From contig OZ244154.1 of NCBI GenBank assembly GCA_965216335.1, positions 868,001 to 932,000 on the forward strand: a stretch of 64,000 nucleotides of DNA. The letters are read 5' to 3'. The position numbers were made by a program, and so were the translations under genes. A model generated the notes under the pieces. That model saw nothing but the letters and a program-made list of their open reading frames with translations. It was not told where the DNA came from and did not search any database. This document shows positions 17,541 through 26,450 of the stretch, in pieces. The stretch's first letter is position 1. Each line of letters begins with the position of its first letter. Source of the stretch: JAHEJE01 sp965216335 (GTDB taxonomy: Bacteria > Pseudomonadota > Alphaproteobacteria > Rhizobiales > Aestuariivirgaceae).

Positions 17541-18635
17541 ATGTCACAGGCACCCGTAAATGACATCCCGGCGCCCGGCACCGCGCGGCGTATCATTCCG
17601 CCCTCCAAGCGCGGCCGCATCTGGGTTCTCGAGGGCGCCCGCCGCGGCGACAATGCACAGGCGCACGCTCTGGCTGCCCGGCTGACGCCGCAATACAGCA
17701 CCCGGCGGCTGGTTTACAACAAGCTGTACCGTGTGCCCAACATCGTGCTTGGCGCCCGCCTGACGAGCCTTGACCGAAACGCCAGCGACGATCTGCACAG
17801 CCCCTGGCCGGACCTGGTGATCTCGGCTGGCCGGCGCAGTGTGCCGGTCGCCCGATGGATCAGGAAACAGAGCGGTGGTAAGACCCGTCTGGTGCAGATC
17901 GGCCGGCCGCGAGCCCCGCTCGACTGGTTCGATCTGATCATCACCAGCCCGCAATACGGCCTACCCGCCGCAGCGAACCTTGTTGAACTGCCGCTGCCCT
18001 TTACCGACCCGCCCGGCCGGGCGGAAGAACATGCCGACTGGCAGCAACAGTTCACGCGACTGCCCCGGCCATGGGTCGGGGTTCTGGTCGGCGGTACCGG
18101 CTGGCCGTACAAGCTGGATGAGGCCGCCGCCCACAAGCTGGCCGCCGCCGCCAGCCGCCTGGCCCATGACACCGGCGGTTCGCTTCTGGTCTCGACCTCG
18201 CCACGCACCGGGCGGGTGCAGTCCAAGACCATAGAGCGCGCCCTGGTGGTTCCCGCCCATGTGCATCACTGGACCGGCCCGGAAGACAACCCGCACAAGG
18301 CCATCCTCGCTTTTGCCGACCGCTTCCTGGTCACGAGCGACAGCATCTCCATGATCGCAGAGGCCTGCGCGACGGCCCGCCCTGTCGAACTGTTCGACCT
18401 GCCGGAAGTGTCCTGGCGGCTGCGCTGGCAGGCTGCAAGCGGCATCATGGAAACCCTGGCCCGCCATGGCGTCTTGAGCCCGCCGCGGGACATGAGCATT
18501 GTCCATAGAGTACTGCATGAGCGCCACCTCGTGACCTGGCATGGCGAGACGGCGGCCGCGCCGCGCAAGGACGCCAGCCTGGCGGACTCGCATATGGCTG
18601 TCGTGCAACTGATCCGCGGCTGGCTCAATCATTAG
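17541..18635 (+). CDS. ELM1/DUF1022 family protein (glycosyltransferase-like)
   Basis: 364 aa. Belongs to the family whose plant member ELM1 recruits dynamin to mitochondria; bacterial members look like GT-B glycosyltransferases. Recognised by VLEGARRGDNAQAHALAARL, PDLVISAGRRSVPVARWI, IGRPRAPLDWFDLIITSPQYGL and LVTSDSISMIAEACATARPVELF. Start ATG at 17541 chosen; an in-frame TTG at 17523 has an AGGA upstream and could be used. Bacterial role unknown, possibly envelope glycan synthesis. Confidence 0.82.
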   Translation: MSQAPVNDIPAPGTARRIIPPSKRGRIWVLEGARRGDNAQAHALAARLTPQYSTRRLVYNKLYRVPNIVLGARLTSLDRNASDDLHSPWPDLVISAGRRSVPVARWIRKQSGGKTRLVQIGRPRAPLDWFDLIITSPQYGLPAAANLVELPLPFTDPPGRAEEHADWQQQFTRLPRPWVGVLVGGTGWPYKLDEAAAHKLAAAASRLAHDTGGSLLVSTSPRTGRVQSKTIERALVVPAHVHHWTGPEDNPHKAILAFADRFLVTSDSISMIAEACATARPVELFDLPEVSWRLRWQAASGIMETLARHGVLSPPRDMSIVHRVLHERHLVTWHGETAAAPRKDASLADSHMAVVQLIRGWLNH

Positions 18636-18941
18636 TATCACCCGGGTTGTGGTCACTGCCTTAAGCGTTGGTAAAGGGCACTGTGCGAATTCGCGGCAAA
18701 GTGGATGCAAACAACTGCCGGACCTGACCCGATCCCGGTGTGGTATGACATCCGAAATTGCCGGACTGCAGCCAATTTTCGGCAAATCCACGCATCATGA
18801 CTGAACCAGTAGACGCTGGTCATTCGCAAGGCCACCAGAAAAGCTAGCCACAAATTTGCAGAAAATTGTACCGGACAAATGAACTGTCCTTTCAAACTTC
18901 ACCTGTAGATTGCCGGTGTTCAATTTTTGGAGGACAACCAG
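18636..18941 (+). other. Intergenic region without recognisable gene
   Basis: 306 bases before the TadG-like gene, more AT-rich toward its right end. It must contain the promoter of that gene, but no convincing promoter, terminator or small gene was seen. Confidence 0.5.
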
Positions 18942-20375
18942 ATGCAGTCTACCCCACTTCGCACATTTCTGATGAACTGTGCCGCACCGCTGCACCGCTT
19001 GGCCAAGAATGACCGGGGCAACGTGTCATTGATCCTCGGAGTTGCGGCGATCCCGCTGTTTGCCGCTACCTCGATGGTTGTCGACTACAGTACCGGTATC
19101 CGCCTCAAAGGGCAGCTTCAGGCCGCAGCGGACGCGGCCGTACTTGCCGCCGCAACGGCGCTCGCCAGTAACCAGGATGACACGAGTAAGCGTCAATTGG
19201 CTGAAGACACCTTCTATGCCAACCTGTCCGACGATGCGCAAAGCTCATTTACAGCCACGCCGCACACGGCCGTGGATTTTGAAAACAAAACGGTGTCGAT
19301 GAGTGTTTCCGTGTCGACCGACCGGCTGCTCACCAACCTGCTGACCGACAAGATGGATCTGATGGTGCGGGCGAAGGCGGCTGTTGATCCCGGCAACCCG
19401 ATTTGCCTTATGGCGCTGAACCCGAACGCCAAGGAATCCCTGTACGTGAACGGCACCGCCGATGTTCTGGCCGATGGCTGCTCGGTGCATGTCAACTCCG
19501 ACGATCCGGAGGCCTTGCGCCAGGTCGGTTCCGGCCAGGCCGTTGCCGAGAGCTTCTGCGTTCGTGGTGACTACGTCGGCGACAATTTTCAGCCGACACC
19601 AGAGAACAACTGCGTCAAGGAGGAAGATCCGCTTGCGGAACACTTCCAGGCACACTGGGCCGCAGCCAACATCGACACCTCTACCTGCGAAGACATCACC
19701 TTGCTGTTCGCCAAGGATAAGGGCAACAACGCGAGCGATGAGATCAAGTTCCTTGAGCCGGGTGTGTATTGCGGCGATCTTGAAGTCACTTCTGGCGACA
19801 CACTCGTGCTCACCGGAACCAAGACAGCACAGCAGACCGATCCCGCTTACGGATTGTATGTGTTCGTGAATGGCGGCATCACCGTTCAGTCCGGCGGCAC
19901 TTTGCGCAATTACCTGCTGCCCGGCGACCCCAACATCGTAGACGGCCTCGGCAATGTCGTCAGCAATGGTCAGTTCGATTGGCCTAGCCAGCAGACGCTC
20001 ATCATGGCGGGGACAAGCCCGGCCGGTCGTCTTGAGGTGCTCGGTGGCGGCAACGTGGAAATCAACGCCAAGTCCGATGGCTACTTCGCCGGCTTTGCAA
20101 TTGCCCAGTTGGCTGATGCGGTTCCCACACAACCGCATCTGATCACCGGCGGCGGCGACGTCAACATCAACGGCATCGTCTACATCCCGACCCAGCCGCT
20201 CGACATTCGCGGCAACGGTGTCATCGGCGCGACCGCCTCGCAGTTCGCGATCATGGCTGACACGATCGACATCCAGGGCACGGGCACACTGGAAATCCGC
20301 ATCGGTGCCGACTATCAGGCCGCCGGTCTGCCGGAATTGCCGGAAGCTCAGAACCGGGTTCGCTTGACCCAATAA
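18942..20375 (+). CDS. TadE/TadG-like pilus assembly protein
   Basis: 477 aa. The N-terminal TadE-like segment begins NDRGNVSLILGVAAIPLFAA (about 23-42) and runs into VDYSTGIRLKGQLQAAADAAVLAAATAL, the hallmark of TadG-type minor pilin/assembly proteins. The remaining 400 residues are an extracytoplasmic beta-rich domain with repeated Gly/Asn turns (GGGNVEINAKSDG, GGGDVNINGIVYIPTQPLDI). Start ATG at 18942 follows GGAGG with 8-base spacing. It stands alone, without other tad genes. Followed by a terminator at 20401. Confidence 0.85.
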   Translation: MQSTPLRTFLMNCAAPLHRLAKNDRGNVSLILGVAAIPLFAATSMVVDYSTGIRLKGQLQAAADAAVLAAATALASNQDDTSKRQLAEDTFYANLSDDAQSSFTATPHTAVDFENKTVSMSVSVSTDRLLTNLLTDKMDLMVRAKAAVDPGNPICLMALNPNAKESLYVNGTADVLADGCSVHVNSDDPEALRQVGSGQAVAESFCVRGDYVGDNFQPTPENNCVKEEDPLAEHFQAHWAAANIDTSTCEDITLLFAKDKGNNASDEIKFLEPGVYCGDLEVTSGDTLVLTGTKTAQQTDPAYGLYVFVNGGITVQSGGTLRNYLLPGDPNIVDGLGNVVSNGQFDWPSQQTLIMAGTSPAGRLEVLGGGNVEINAKSDGYFAGFAIAQLADAVPTQPHLITGGGDVNINGIVYIPTQPLDIRGNGVIGATASQFAIMADTIDIQGTGTLEIRIGADYQAAGLPELPEAQNRVRLTQ

Positions 20376-20400
20376 CCAAAAAGCTCCAGAGCTGAAACCT

Positions 20401-20433
20401 GCGGCCGGCCCTCTCCAAACCGGGGCCGGCCGT
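20401..20433 (+). terminator. Rho-independent terminator after the TadG-like gene
   Basis: GCGGCCGGCC and GGCCGGCCG arms flank a 12- to 13-base loop and are followed by TTTCT, 26 bases after the stop codon. Confidence 0.7.
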
Positions 20434-20455
20434 TTCTCGTTGGCGCCTGTTTAAG

Positions 20456-20479
20456 GGGCTGACCGAAATGTCCTGAGGT
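20456..20479. mobile_element. Solo end of the GAGCCTGACCGAAA element family
   Basis: GCTGACCGAAATGTCCTGAG matches the 30-bp terminal inverted repeat of the element at 28951-29218 with one change over this stretch. No partner inverted copy is found within several hundred bases, so this looks like a decayed or solitary element end. Confidence 0.5.
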
Positions 20480-20620
20480 CGGCCTGGTTACTGCTTGAAT
20501 TCCCGACGACTCCCGCCTATCCTCGGCTCGCGAGGTTTTCACACGCCGTCTGAGTGGAGACAGGACTACTCGCACCCACATCGCCCCACCTTTCCACGGC
20601 GGATTAGGTGGGGCCATTCT

Positions 20621-20674
20621 TTGTAGGGAATGCTTTCGTTGTAGGGAATGCTTTCGTTGTAGGGAGTGTTTTTC
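20621..20674 (+). repeat. Three tandem 18-bp direct repeats
   Basis: TTGTAGGGAATGCTTTCG occurs twice perfectly (20621-20638, 20639-20656) and a third time with four changes (20657-20674). No spacer exists between units, so it is not a CRISPR. It stands between a CCCCACC/GGTGGGG hairpin (about 20585-20613) and the terminator at 20701, and may be part of a small transcript. Confidence 0.85.
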
Positions 20675-20700
20675 CGACTACAGAGAACGGAAACGAAAAA

Positions 20701-20733
20701 CGCGGAACTGTCCGAAGACAGCTCCGCGCTTTT
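20701..20733 (+). terminator. Strong rho-independent terminator in a gene-free stretch
   Basis: CGCGGAACTGTC pairs with GACAGCTCCGCG (one mismatch) around a CGAA tetraloop, followed by CTTTTT. There is no protein gene ending nearby; the nearest stop is 325 bases upstream and that gene has its own terminator. An undescribed small RNA ending here is likely. The remainder of the gap to 21067 shows no gene. Confidence 0.7.
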
Positions 20734-21067
20734 TCTACCAACGCTTCACCTGCAGCACCGCAGCCCGAAGGCGCAGCATACGCTACCGGCTCTGCCTCGG
20801 CAGACACGCTGACCACGTCTCGGCAAACATGTTTCCACATCCACCTCACGGGCCATCCGAAACAGCTCGTATTTTCTCGGCCTCACGGTAACTACTGATT
20901 ATGGCGAGCCACTCTCTGCAATCACCAACCTGAAAATCCAGGCTCTCCCGACGTCCTTTCCGGACCGTGCAAAAGGATTTTGCGACAGCGCGGCGCCGCT
21001 GTCTCTCAGGAAACAGGGGTTTTCCACATAACATCCACAGTAAACCGGGTTGCCCGTCGCCACCGCG

Positions 21068-21658
21068 CTACGGCGCGAGCGCCAGTCGTTGGGCCAGACG
21101 CCGCAAGGCATCCTGCTGGTTCGGTTCGGGAGGGCCGTCGCATGTGGCGATCTCTTCGACCATGCCGAGAAATTGGCGCCGTTCGTCCTCCGTCAGGCTC
21201 CCGGTCCAGAGTTTGGCAAGCTTGAGTGATACGTCGTTGGCATCAATAACCTGCTCGGACGTCCACTTGGCGAAGACATAGGGTTCTTCGGTGTCACCGG
21301 AACCCGAAATCTCGGCAATGTTGGCACGGATCAACTGTTCGGCCTTGTCTGAGATCCCGCCGCGCTCCATTGCCATGGAGGTCATCATCACCGCTGCCGC
21401 ACTGACCGGGTCATCAATGGCCGTCAGCACAGAGCCTTCGACTTTCTTGCGGAACTTACGGCGGTTGTAAGCACCGCGCAGCTTGCCGGCCGCATCCACG
21501 ACTTCACTGGCCGCCTCGCCAATGTACTTCATGCGATAGTACCAAAATGCGGCCGCACCCAAAACGGTGAGTATTCCAAGAAGAATATGCAATTCGACTT
21601 CCTTCAACATAGGAAACGAGAAGTCCAGCGTCTTGACCGATCCCCGTTTAACTTCCAT
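21068..21658 (-). CDS. TerB-like membrane-anchored protein
   Basis: 196 aa. One N-terminal membrane helix (LHILLGILTVLGAAAFWYY) is followed by a cytoplasmic all-helical region resembling the TerB tellurite-resistance fold: DDPVSAAAVMMTSMAMERGGISDKAEQLIRANI and LTEDERRQFLGMVEEIA. Function unknown; TerB domains occur in stress and envelope proteins. Two starts are possible, the ATG at 21658 or one at 21610 just before the helix; neither has a strong binding site. Confidence 0.65.
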   Translation of the reverse strand: MEVKRGSVKTLDFSFPMLKEVELHILLGILTVLGAAAFWYYRMKYIGEAASEVVDAAGKLRGAYNRRKFRKKVEGSVLTAIDDPVSAAAVMMTSMAMERGGISDKAEQLIRANIAEISGSGDTEEPYVFAKWTSEQVIDANDVSLKLAKLWTGSLTEDERRQFLGMVEEIATCDGPPEPNQQDALRRLAQRLALAP

Positions 21659-21684
21659 CACCGGCAGTTATCGCAGAAGAATGT

Positions 21685-23742
21685 CTAGAATTCCTTACAC
21701 AACCGCAGCGCATCGTAGATCGCCGCGTGGATGTTGCGGGCTGAGACGGCATCGCCGAGACGGAACAGCTGGAAGGTGCCGTCCGGGTTCGCGACGATGG
21801 TCTGCGGACGGCTGTCGATCAGGGCCTGATAGTCGACCTCGCCGCGGTTGGAGGATTGCTCCTTCAGGGCGAAATAGACCTCGTCGAGCGGCGTGGTGGC
21901 GTGCTCGATGACCACCTGGTCGACCAGCCGCTCGCCGCAATCGGCCTCGGTGAACGGGCTCCACAGGCTGGCGGCGATCTTGTTTCCATCGCGCTTGAGA
22001 GCACGCACGCGGGTCATGGTGGTGATGGTCGCGCCCGCCTCGTGCAGAAGCTTGACGTAGCGCGCCGCGTTGAGACCGCCGATGTCGGGTGCGAACATCC
22101 GCTCCGGGGTCATCATCTCGAAGGTTTCCGCCGTTGCGGCAATGACCTCGGCCGCCGCCAGACCGGCATGCGAACCATTGTCGTCGAACAGCAGCACGTC
22201 ATTACCGGGCTTGACGTCCCCGGCAAGAATGTCCCAGCTCGAAGTGGCGAGATCGGCCCCCTCCTCCACTGCTTCGATGTTGGGCAGGCCGCCGGTGGCG
22301 ATCAGTACGATATCCGGGTTCAGTGCCAGCACATCATCGGCCTCGGCATAGGTGTTGTAGCGCATCTCGACGCCCAGCCGCTCGCACTGGGTAACCCGCC
22401 AGTCGGTGATGCCGATCAGTTCCGCCCGGCGCTTGACCTGGGCAGCCAGCCGCACCTGCCCGCCCGCCTTGTCGGCCGCCTCGAACAGTGTGACGGTGTG
22501 GCCGCGCTCGGCACACACCCGCGCGGCTTCCAACCCGGCTGGACCCGCTCCGACCACCACGACTGCGCGCGCCGGACCGTCGGTCTTCCCGATGATATGC
22601 GGCATCGTCGCTTCGCGGCTGGTCGCGGGGTTGTGGATGCACAGCGTGTCGAGGCCCTCGTAGATGCGGTCGAGGCAATATGTGGCGCCGACGCAGGGGC
22701 GGATGTCGTCCTCGCGGCCCTCAGCGGTCTTGTTGACGATGTGCGGGTCGGCGATGTGCGGCCGGGTCATGCCGACCATGTCGAGCTTGCCTTCGGCCAC
22801 CGCGTGGCGCGCCGTGGCAACATCGGTGATACGCGCGGCATGGAAGGTCGGGAACTTGGTTTCCGCCCGGATTTCGCCGGCAAAGTCGAGATGCGGCGCA
22901 GATGGCATGCCGGTCACCGGAATGACCTCGGCCAACGGCGCATCATGCTCGACGCGGCCGCGGATGACGTTGATGAAGTCGATGTCTCCGGTGTCGATCA
23001 GCTGGCGGGCAATCTCGACGCCCTCCTTCCTGCTAAGGCCCTTTTCGGAATCCTCATCGCACACCATGCGCGGACCGATGATGAAGTCCGGCCCGACCGC
23101 CTCGCGGATGGCACGGAACACCCGCTTGGAAAAGCGCATGCGGTTCTCCAGCGAACCGCCGAAGGCGTCCTCGCGCCTGTTGGTGTTGGGCGACCAGAAC
23201 GCGTCCAGCAGGTGGCCGTAGGCTTCGACCTCGACACCGTCGAGCCCGGCCGCCTGCATGCGTTGCGCGGCCTCGGCATATTGCGAGATGACGCGCTCGA
23301 TATCCCAGTCCTCCATTTCCTTTGGAAAGGCCCGGTGGGCCGGCTCGCGAACGGGAGATGGCGAGAGCACGGGCAACCAGTCGGAGTGGTGCCAGTTGGT
23401 GCGCCGTCCGAGATGGGTGATCTGGATCATCACCGCACAGCCATGTTCGTGGCATTCGTCCGTCAGGCGCTTGAGATAGGGGACAATCTCGTCCTTGTAG
23501 GCGAACAGATTGCCGAAGGCGGCCGGTGAATCCGGCCCGACCAGCGCCGACCCGGCCGTCATGGTAAGCGCGATGCCCCCCTTGGCCTTTTCCACATGAT
23601 AGAGCCGGTAACGGTCGCCTGGCATGCCGTCCTCGGAGTAGTTCGGCTCATGCGACGTCGACATGAGGCGGTTCTTCAGGGTCAGATGCTTGAGCTGAAA
23701 CGGCTGCAGCAGTGGATCATTGGCGCGGTGTACGGTGGTCAT
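21685..23742 (-). CDS. NADH:flavin oxidoreductase/FAD fusion (N-demethylase-like, DgcA/StcD type)
   Basis: 685 aa. Residues 1-340 form the FMN-binding TIM barrel of the old-yellow-enzyme family (HEPNYSEDGM, IQITHLGRRTNW, VEVEAYGHLLDAFWSPNTNRR). About 390-640 is a FAD/NAD(P) disulfide-reductase-type domain (VVVVGAGPAGLEAARV). The linking iron-sulfur motif has only three cysteines, Cys350, Cys356 and Cys368; the expected second ligand is Ala353. This pattern (CVGATYCLDRI) is reminiscent of dimethylglycine, stachydrine or N-methylproline demethylases rather than dienoyl-CoA reductase. Start at 23742 has GGGGAGG upstream. Electron-transfer partners are not adjacent. Confidence 0.82.
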   Translation of the reverse strand: MTTVHRANDPLLQPFQLKHLTLKNRLMSTSHEPNYSEDGMPGDRYRLYHVEKAKGGIALTMTAGSALVGPDSPAAFGNLFAYKDEIVPYLKRLTDECHEHGCAVMIQITHLGRRTNWHHSDWLPVLSPSPVREPAHRAFPKEMEDWDIERVISQYAEAAQRMQAAGLDGVEVEAYGHLLDAFWSPNTNRREDAFGGSLENRMRFSKRVFRAIREAVGPDFIIGPRMVCDEDSEKGLSRKEGVEIARQLIDTGDIDFINVIRGRVEHDAPLAEVIPVTGMPSAPHLDFAGEIRAETKFPTFHAARITDVATARHAVAEGKLDMVGMTRPHIADPHIVNKTAEGREDDIRPCVGATYCLDRIYEGLDTLCIHNPATSREATMPHIIGKTDGPARAVVVVGAGPAGLEAARVCAERGHTVTLFEAADKAGGQVRLAAQVKRRAELIGITDWRVTQCERLGVEMRYNTYAEADDVLALNPDIVLIATGGLPNIEAVEEGADLATSSWDILAGDVKPGNDVLLFDDNGSHAGLAAAEVIAATAETFEMMTPERMFAPDIGGLNAARYVKLLHEAGATITTMTRVRALKRDGNKIAASLWSPFTEADCGERLVDQVVIEHATTPLDEVYFALKEQSSNRGEVDYQALIDSRPQTIVANPDGTFQLFRLGDAVSARNIHAAIYDALRLCKEF

Positions 23743-23915
23743 GGGCCTCCCCTTCTCGAAGAGGGCCAGTCTAATCCCGCCGCGCGCCGGCACAACTGCC
23801 GCAAAACGTCACTTCGATGGATTTTCCGCCACCATCAAAGATGCCCGAGGAAGCCCGTTGTCCTCACCAACCCCATCAACAGTCAGCAAAACGAACGGCA
23901 AATGCCCCCGGCATC

Positions 23916-26189
23916 TCAGTCGGCGAGGTGCTGGACGAGGCGGGTGGTGCCGATCAGGCGCTCGGCCAGCATGTAGGACATGCGCTCGTTGAGGTAGTTG
24001 GCAGCCTCCGGGTCGGCCTGTTTCATTCGTTCAAGTCCATCCCGACTGAGGCGCCACACGCAACCGGCCTCGTCGCAGACGACCGATGCCGAACGCTCGC
24101 GGCCCATGTAGAAGGCGACCTCGCCAATCACCGCACCCGGCAGCAGCGTGGAGATGCGTAGGTCTGCACCATCGCCGCGATCGATCATCACCGAGAACTG
24201 CCCGCTCTCGACGAAATACATGTCACGCGAGGCGCTGCCCTGCTCGATCAAGACAGTGCCGGCTTCAATATTGTAGCGCCCCATGTGGGACAGCATGCGC
24301 TCTGCCATCGCGCTGCTGCCATCGCCATCGAACAATCGCTCCTGTATTGGCACACGGCTGATCTCGCCCAGGTCCGGCGCAACCTTGGCGATCAACTTGT
24401 CCTCGCACCATTGCAATCCGGTGTCGAGCGTATCGAAAAAGCGGGCGTTGGAGGTCTCGTCGCGGGCAAAACCGCCGCGCTTCAGCGTCGCAAAAGTATC
24501 GTCGTCAAGGCTGGTCAGCACGACCTTGCAGCGAAACTCCTTGGCCATCCGCTCCAGCTTGATGAAGCTGAGGACGGCTGATGAATCGATGCCGTTGGTA
24601 TGGCGGAAATCCATCACCAGATAACGCACACGCGCCTGGTCCTGGCTTTCAAGCCGCGTGCGGATTCGTTCGACGAGCTGATGCGCGGTGCCGAAGAAGA
24701 TGAAGCCCTGCAGCTTGAGGATGACGATCTCGCCGCCATGCCGGCGCATCATATCCCGCCAGGCATCGGGCATCACCCGGCGCGAATTGAAATGCCGGGC
24801 CGTAAGCTGCGTCTTGATCACCTCGATGCGGCTGTAGTCGATGACAAACAGCGCCACGCCGGCGATCAACCCCGTGAACACGCCTTCCAGCATGCCGACG
24901 AACACGACGACCAGCACAATGACTAGCAGAACAAGGTATTCCGCCAGCGAAACCCGGGACCAACTGCGATAGAGCCAATCGTAAACCAGGCACGACCCGA
25001 CCCAGATCAAGAGGCCGGCGAGCACTGGCAAGGGAATGATCTGCAGCGCACCTGCTCCCATCGCCAGCACGCCGATGCCCATTGCTGCAACGATCAGCCC
25101 GCCCGCCCGCGCACGCCCGCCAAGCTGCCGGTTGAGCATTGTGCAACTCAGGCTGACATAGCCCGGCAGGCCGCCGCCCAGGCATGACAGAATGCTGCCA
25201 GCGCCGGCCGCACGCAGCTCCCGGTCGAGATCGATCTCGTTGTCGAGCGACAGTTCCATGGCGCTTGAACTCATCAGCAAGGCGATGGTGCCGACCGCCA
25301 GAACGGTCAGGATCAACGGGAACTGGCGCATGAGAAGCGTCCACTCCACAGCCTGCGGATCGATGCGCATGAATGCCGGCTGCACCGCCTGCGCGGGGAT
25401 TTCGCCGGCAAGCCAGCCCGACGCGGCGAGATCGCCGACCGTAAAACCGTACAGCAACCGAACCAGGTGGAATACCGCAACGCAGGCCAGCACCAACACC
25501 GGCACGACATACGGACTGGCCGACCGCCGGGCCGCAACGAACAGCACCGCGGCCAGGCAGATCGCGGCCAACGGCTTGAACAATTGCTCCGCACCGCCGA
25601 ACTGCGCAAGCGAGTCCAGTACCCCCGGTCCGGTCCAGACCAGGCCGAATCCACCCTTGACGATCAGGCAGCCCGTGGCCGCCAAAAAACCGCCAATGAC
25701 CGGAATCGGCGTGAAGCGGATCAGACGGCCGAGCTTGAACCGGCCCATCAGATAGAAGAACAGGCCCGCAGCGAACGTTGCGCTGAGAATGCCCGCCAAA
25801 AGCGTCGACAACTGCTCTGCCTGCCCGATCCCAGCCGGCAACGCGGCCAGGACGGCCACACACAACACCGAGATCGACAACGAGGTGGTATCCTGGGTAA
25901 AGGCAATGGCGCCGCGGATCGAGCTGAATAGCGCAATGACCGCAGAGAGCACGATGGACGACATCACCGCCATCTGAAAGCCGATGGCATACAGATCCGG
26001 CTGCCGAGGAGAAAAAATCAGCGAAGCGTGCGATGCCGTGAGCATGATGACCAGCGCCCCGCTGGCCAGTGCGCCGGCGATGGTTCCGGCCAGGTTCAGC
26101 GGTCGCGCTTCAGTCTGTTGCGCGGCTGGCCGGCTCTGAAGGCTTGTGTTTGAGTCTTCCCTGTTGGGCACCGGCCGTCGCGGAGCCAT
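23916..26189 (-). CDS. SulP anion transporter with STAS and cyclic-nucleotide-binding domains
   Basis: 757 aa. Residues about 35-440 contain the SulP membrane domain with 10-14 hydrophobic segments (FTPIPVIGGFLAATGCLIVKGG; GGLPGYVSLSCTMLNRQLGG). A STAS domain follows (about 465-580; YLVMDFRHTNGIDSSAVLSFIKL), then a C-terminal cNMP-binding domain (about 620-740; GTVLIEQGSASRDMYFVESGQ, PGAVIGEVAFYMGRERSASV). SulP proteins carry sulfate, bicarbonate or dicarboxylates. The fused cNMP domain implies control by cAMP or c-di-GMP-like ligands. Monocistronic. Whether it exports sulfate made by the APS pathway is only speculation. Confidence 0.88.
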   Translation of the reverse strand: MAPRRPVPNREDSNTSLQSRPAAQQTEARPLNLAGTIAGALASGALVIMLTASHASLIFSPRQPDLYAIGFQMAVMSSIVLSAVIALFSSIRGAIAFTQDTTSLSISVLCVAVLAALPAGIGQAEQLSTLLAGILSATFAAGLFFYLMGRFKLGRLIRFTPIPVIGGFLAATGCLIVKGGFGLVWTGPGVLDSLAQFGGAEQLFKPLAAICLAAVLFVAARRSASPYVVPVLVLACVAVFHLVRLLYGFTVGDLAASGWLAGEIPAQAVQPAFMRIDPQAVEWTLLMRQFPLILTVLAVGTIALLMSSSAMELSLDNEIDLDRELRAAGAGSILSCLGGGLPGYVSLSCTMLNRQLGGRARAGGLIVAAMGIGVLAMGAGALQIIPLPVLAGLLIWVGSCLVYDWLYRSWSRVSLAEYLVLLVIVLVVVFVGMLEGVFTGLIAGVALFVIDYSRIEVIKTQLTARHFNSRRVMPDAWRDMMRRHGGEIVILKLQGFIFFGTAHQLVERIRTRLESQDQARVRYLVMDFRHTNGIDSSAVLSFIKLERMAKEFRCKVVLTSLDDDTFATLKRGGFARDETSNARFFDTLDTGLQWCEDKLIAKVAPDLGEISRVPIQERLFDGDGSSAMAERMLSHMGRYNIEAGTVLIEQGSASRDMYFVESGQFSVMIDRGDGADLRISTLLPGAVIGEVAFYMGRERSASVVCDEAGCVWRLSRDGLERMKQADPEAANYLNERMSYMLAERLIGTTRLVQHLAD

Positions 26190-26450
26190 CGGCGCCCGGC
26201 CGACAGGCGGCGCCGGATGCCTTGCCGCCGGTGCTGCTGCCCCATCGCTGTGTAGCGAACGATCGATCCCCGAACCTCATTCTTTCTCTGGCGTCAACCC
26301 AAGCCCCCGAAGATTTCGAATGCCAGCGGCAGGAAGTGTATCACCTGTCCAAACGAGAAAAATGTGACAGAATTCACATTGCGTCAACTTCGCAATCCAT
26401 GAACTTGACCAGCGTCACGGCGAGTGGGGTTCGCCGGAAGGGGCGCATCT

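Noticed and set aside
20621..20674. Tandem 18-bp repeats as a possible CRISPR
   Set aside because: There are no spacers between units and no cas genes; this is a simple tandem repeat.
21856..23529. A 557-residue plus-strand reading frame opposite the flavin oxidoreductase
   Set aside because: The minus-strand protein carries full flavin and NAD motifs; the plus frame has no recognisable motif and a shadow-like composition.
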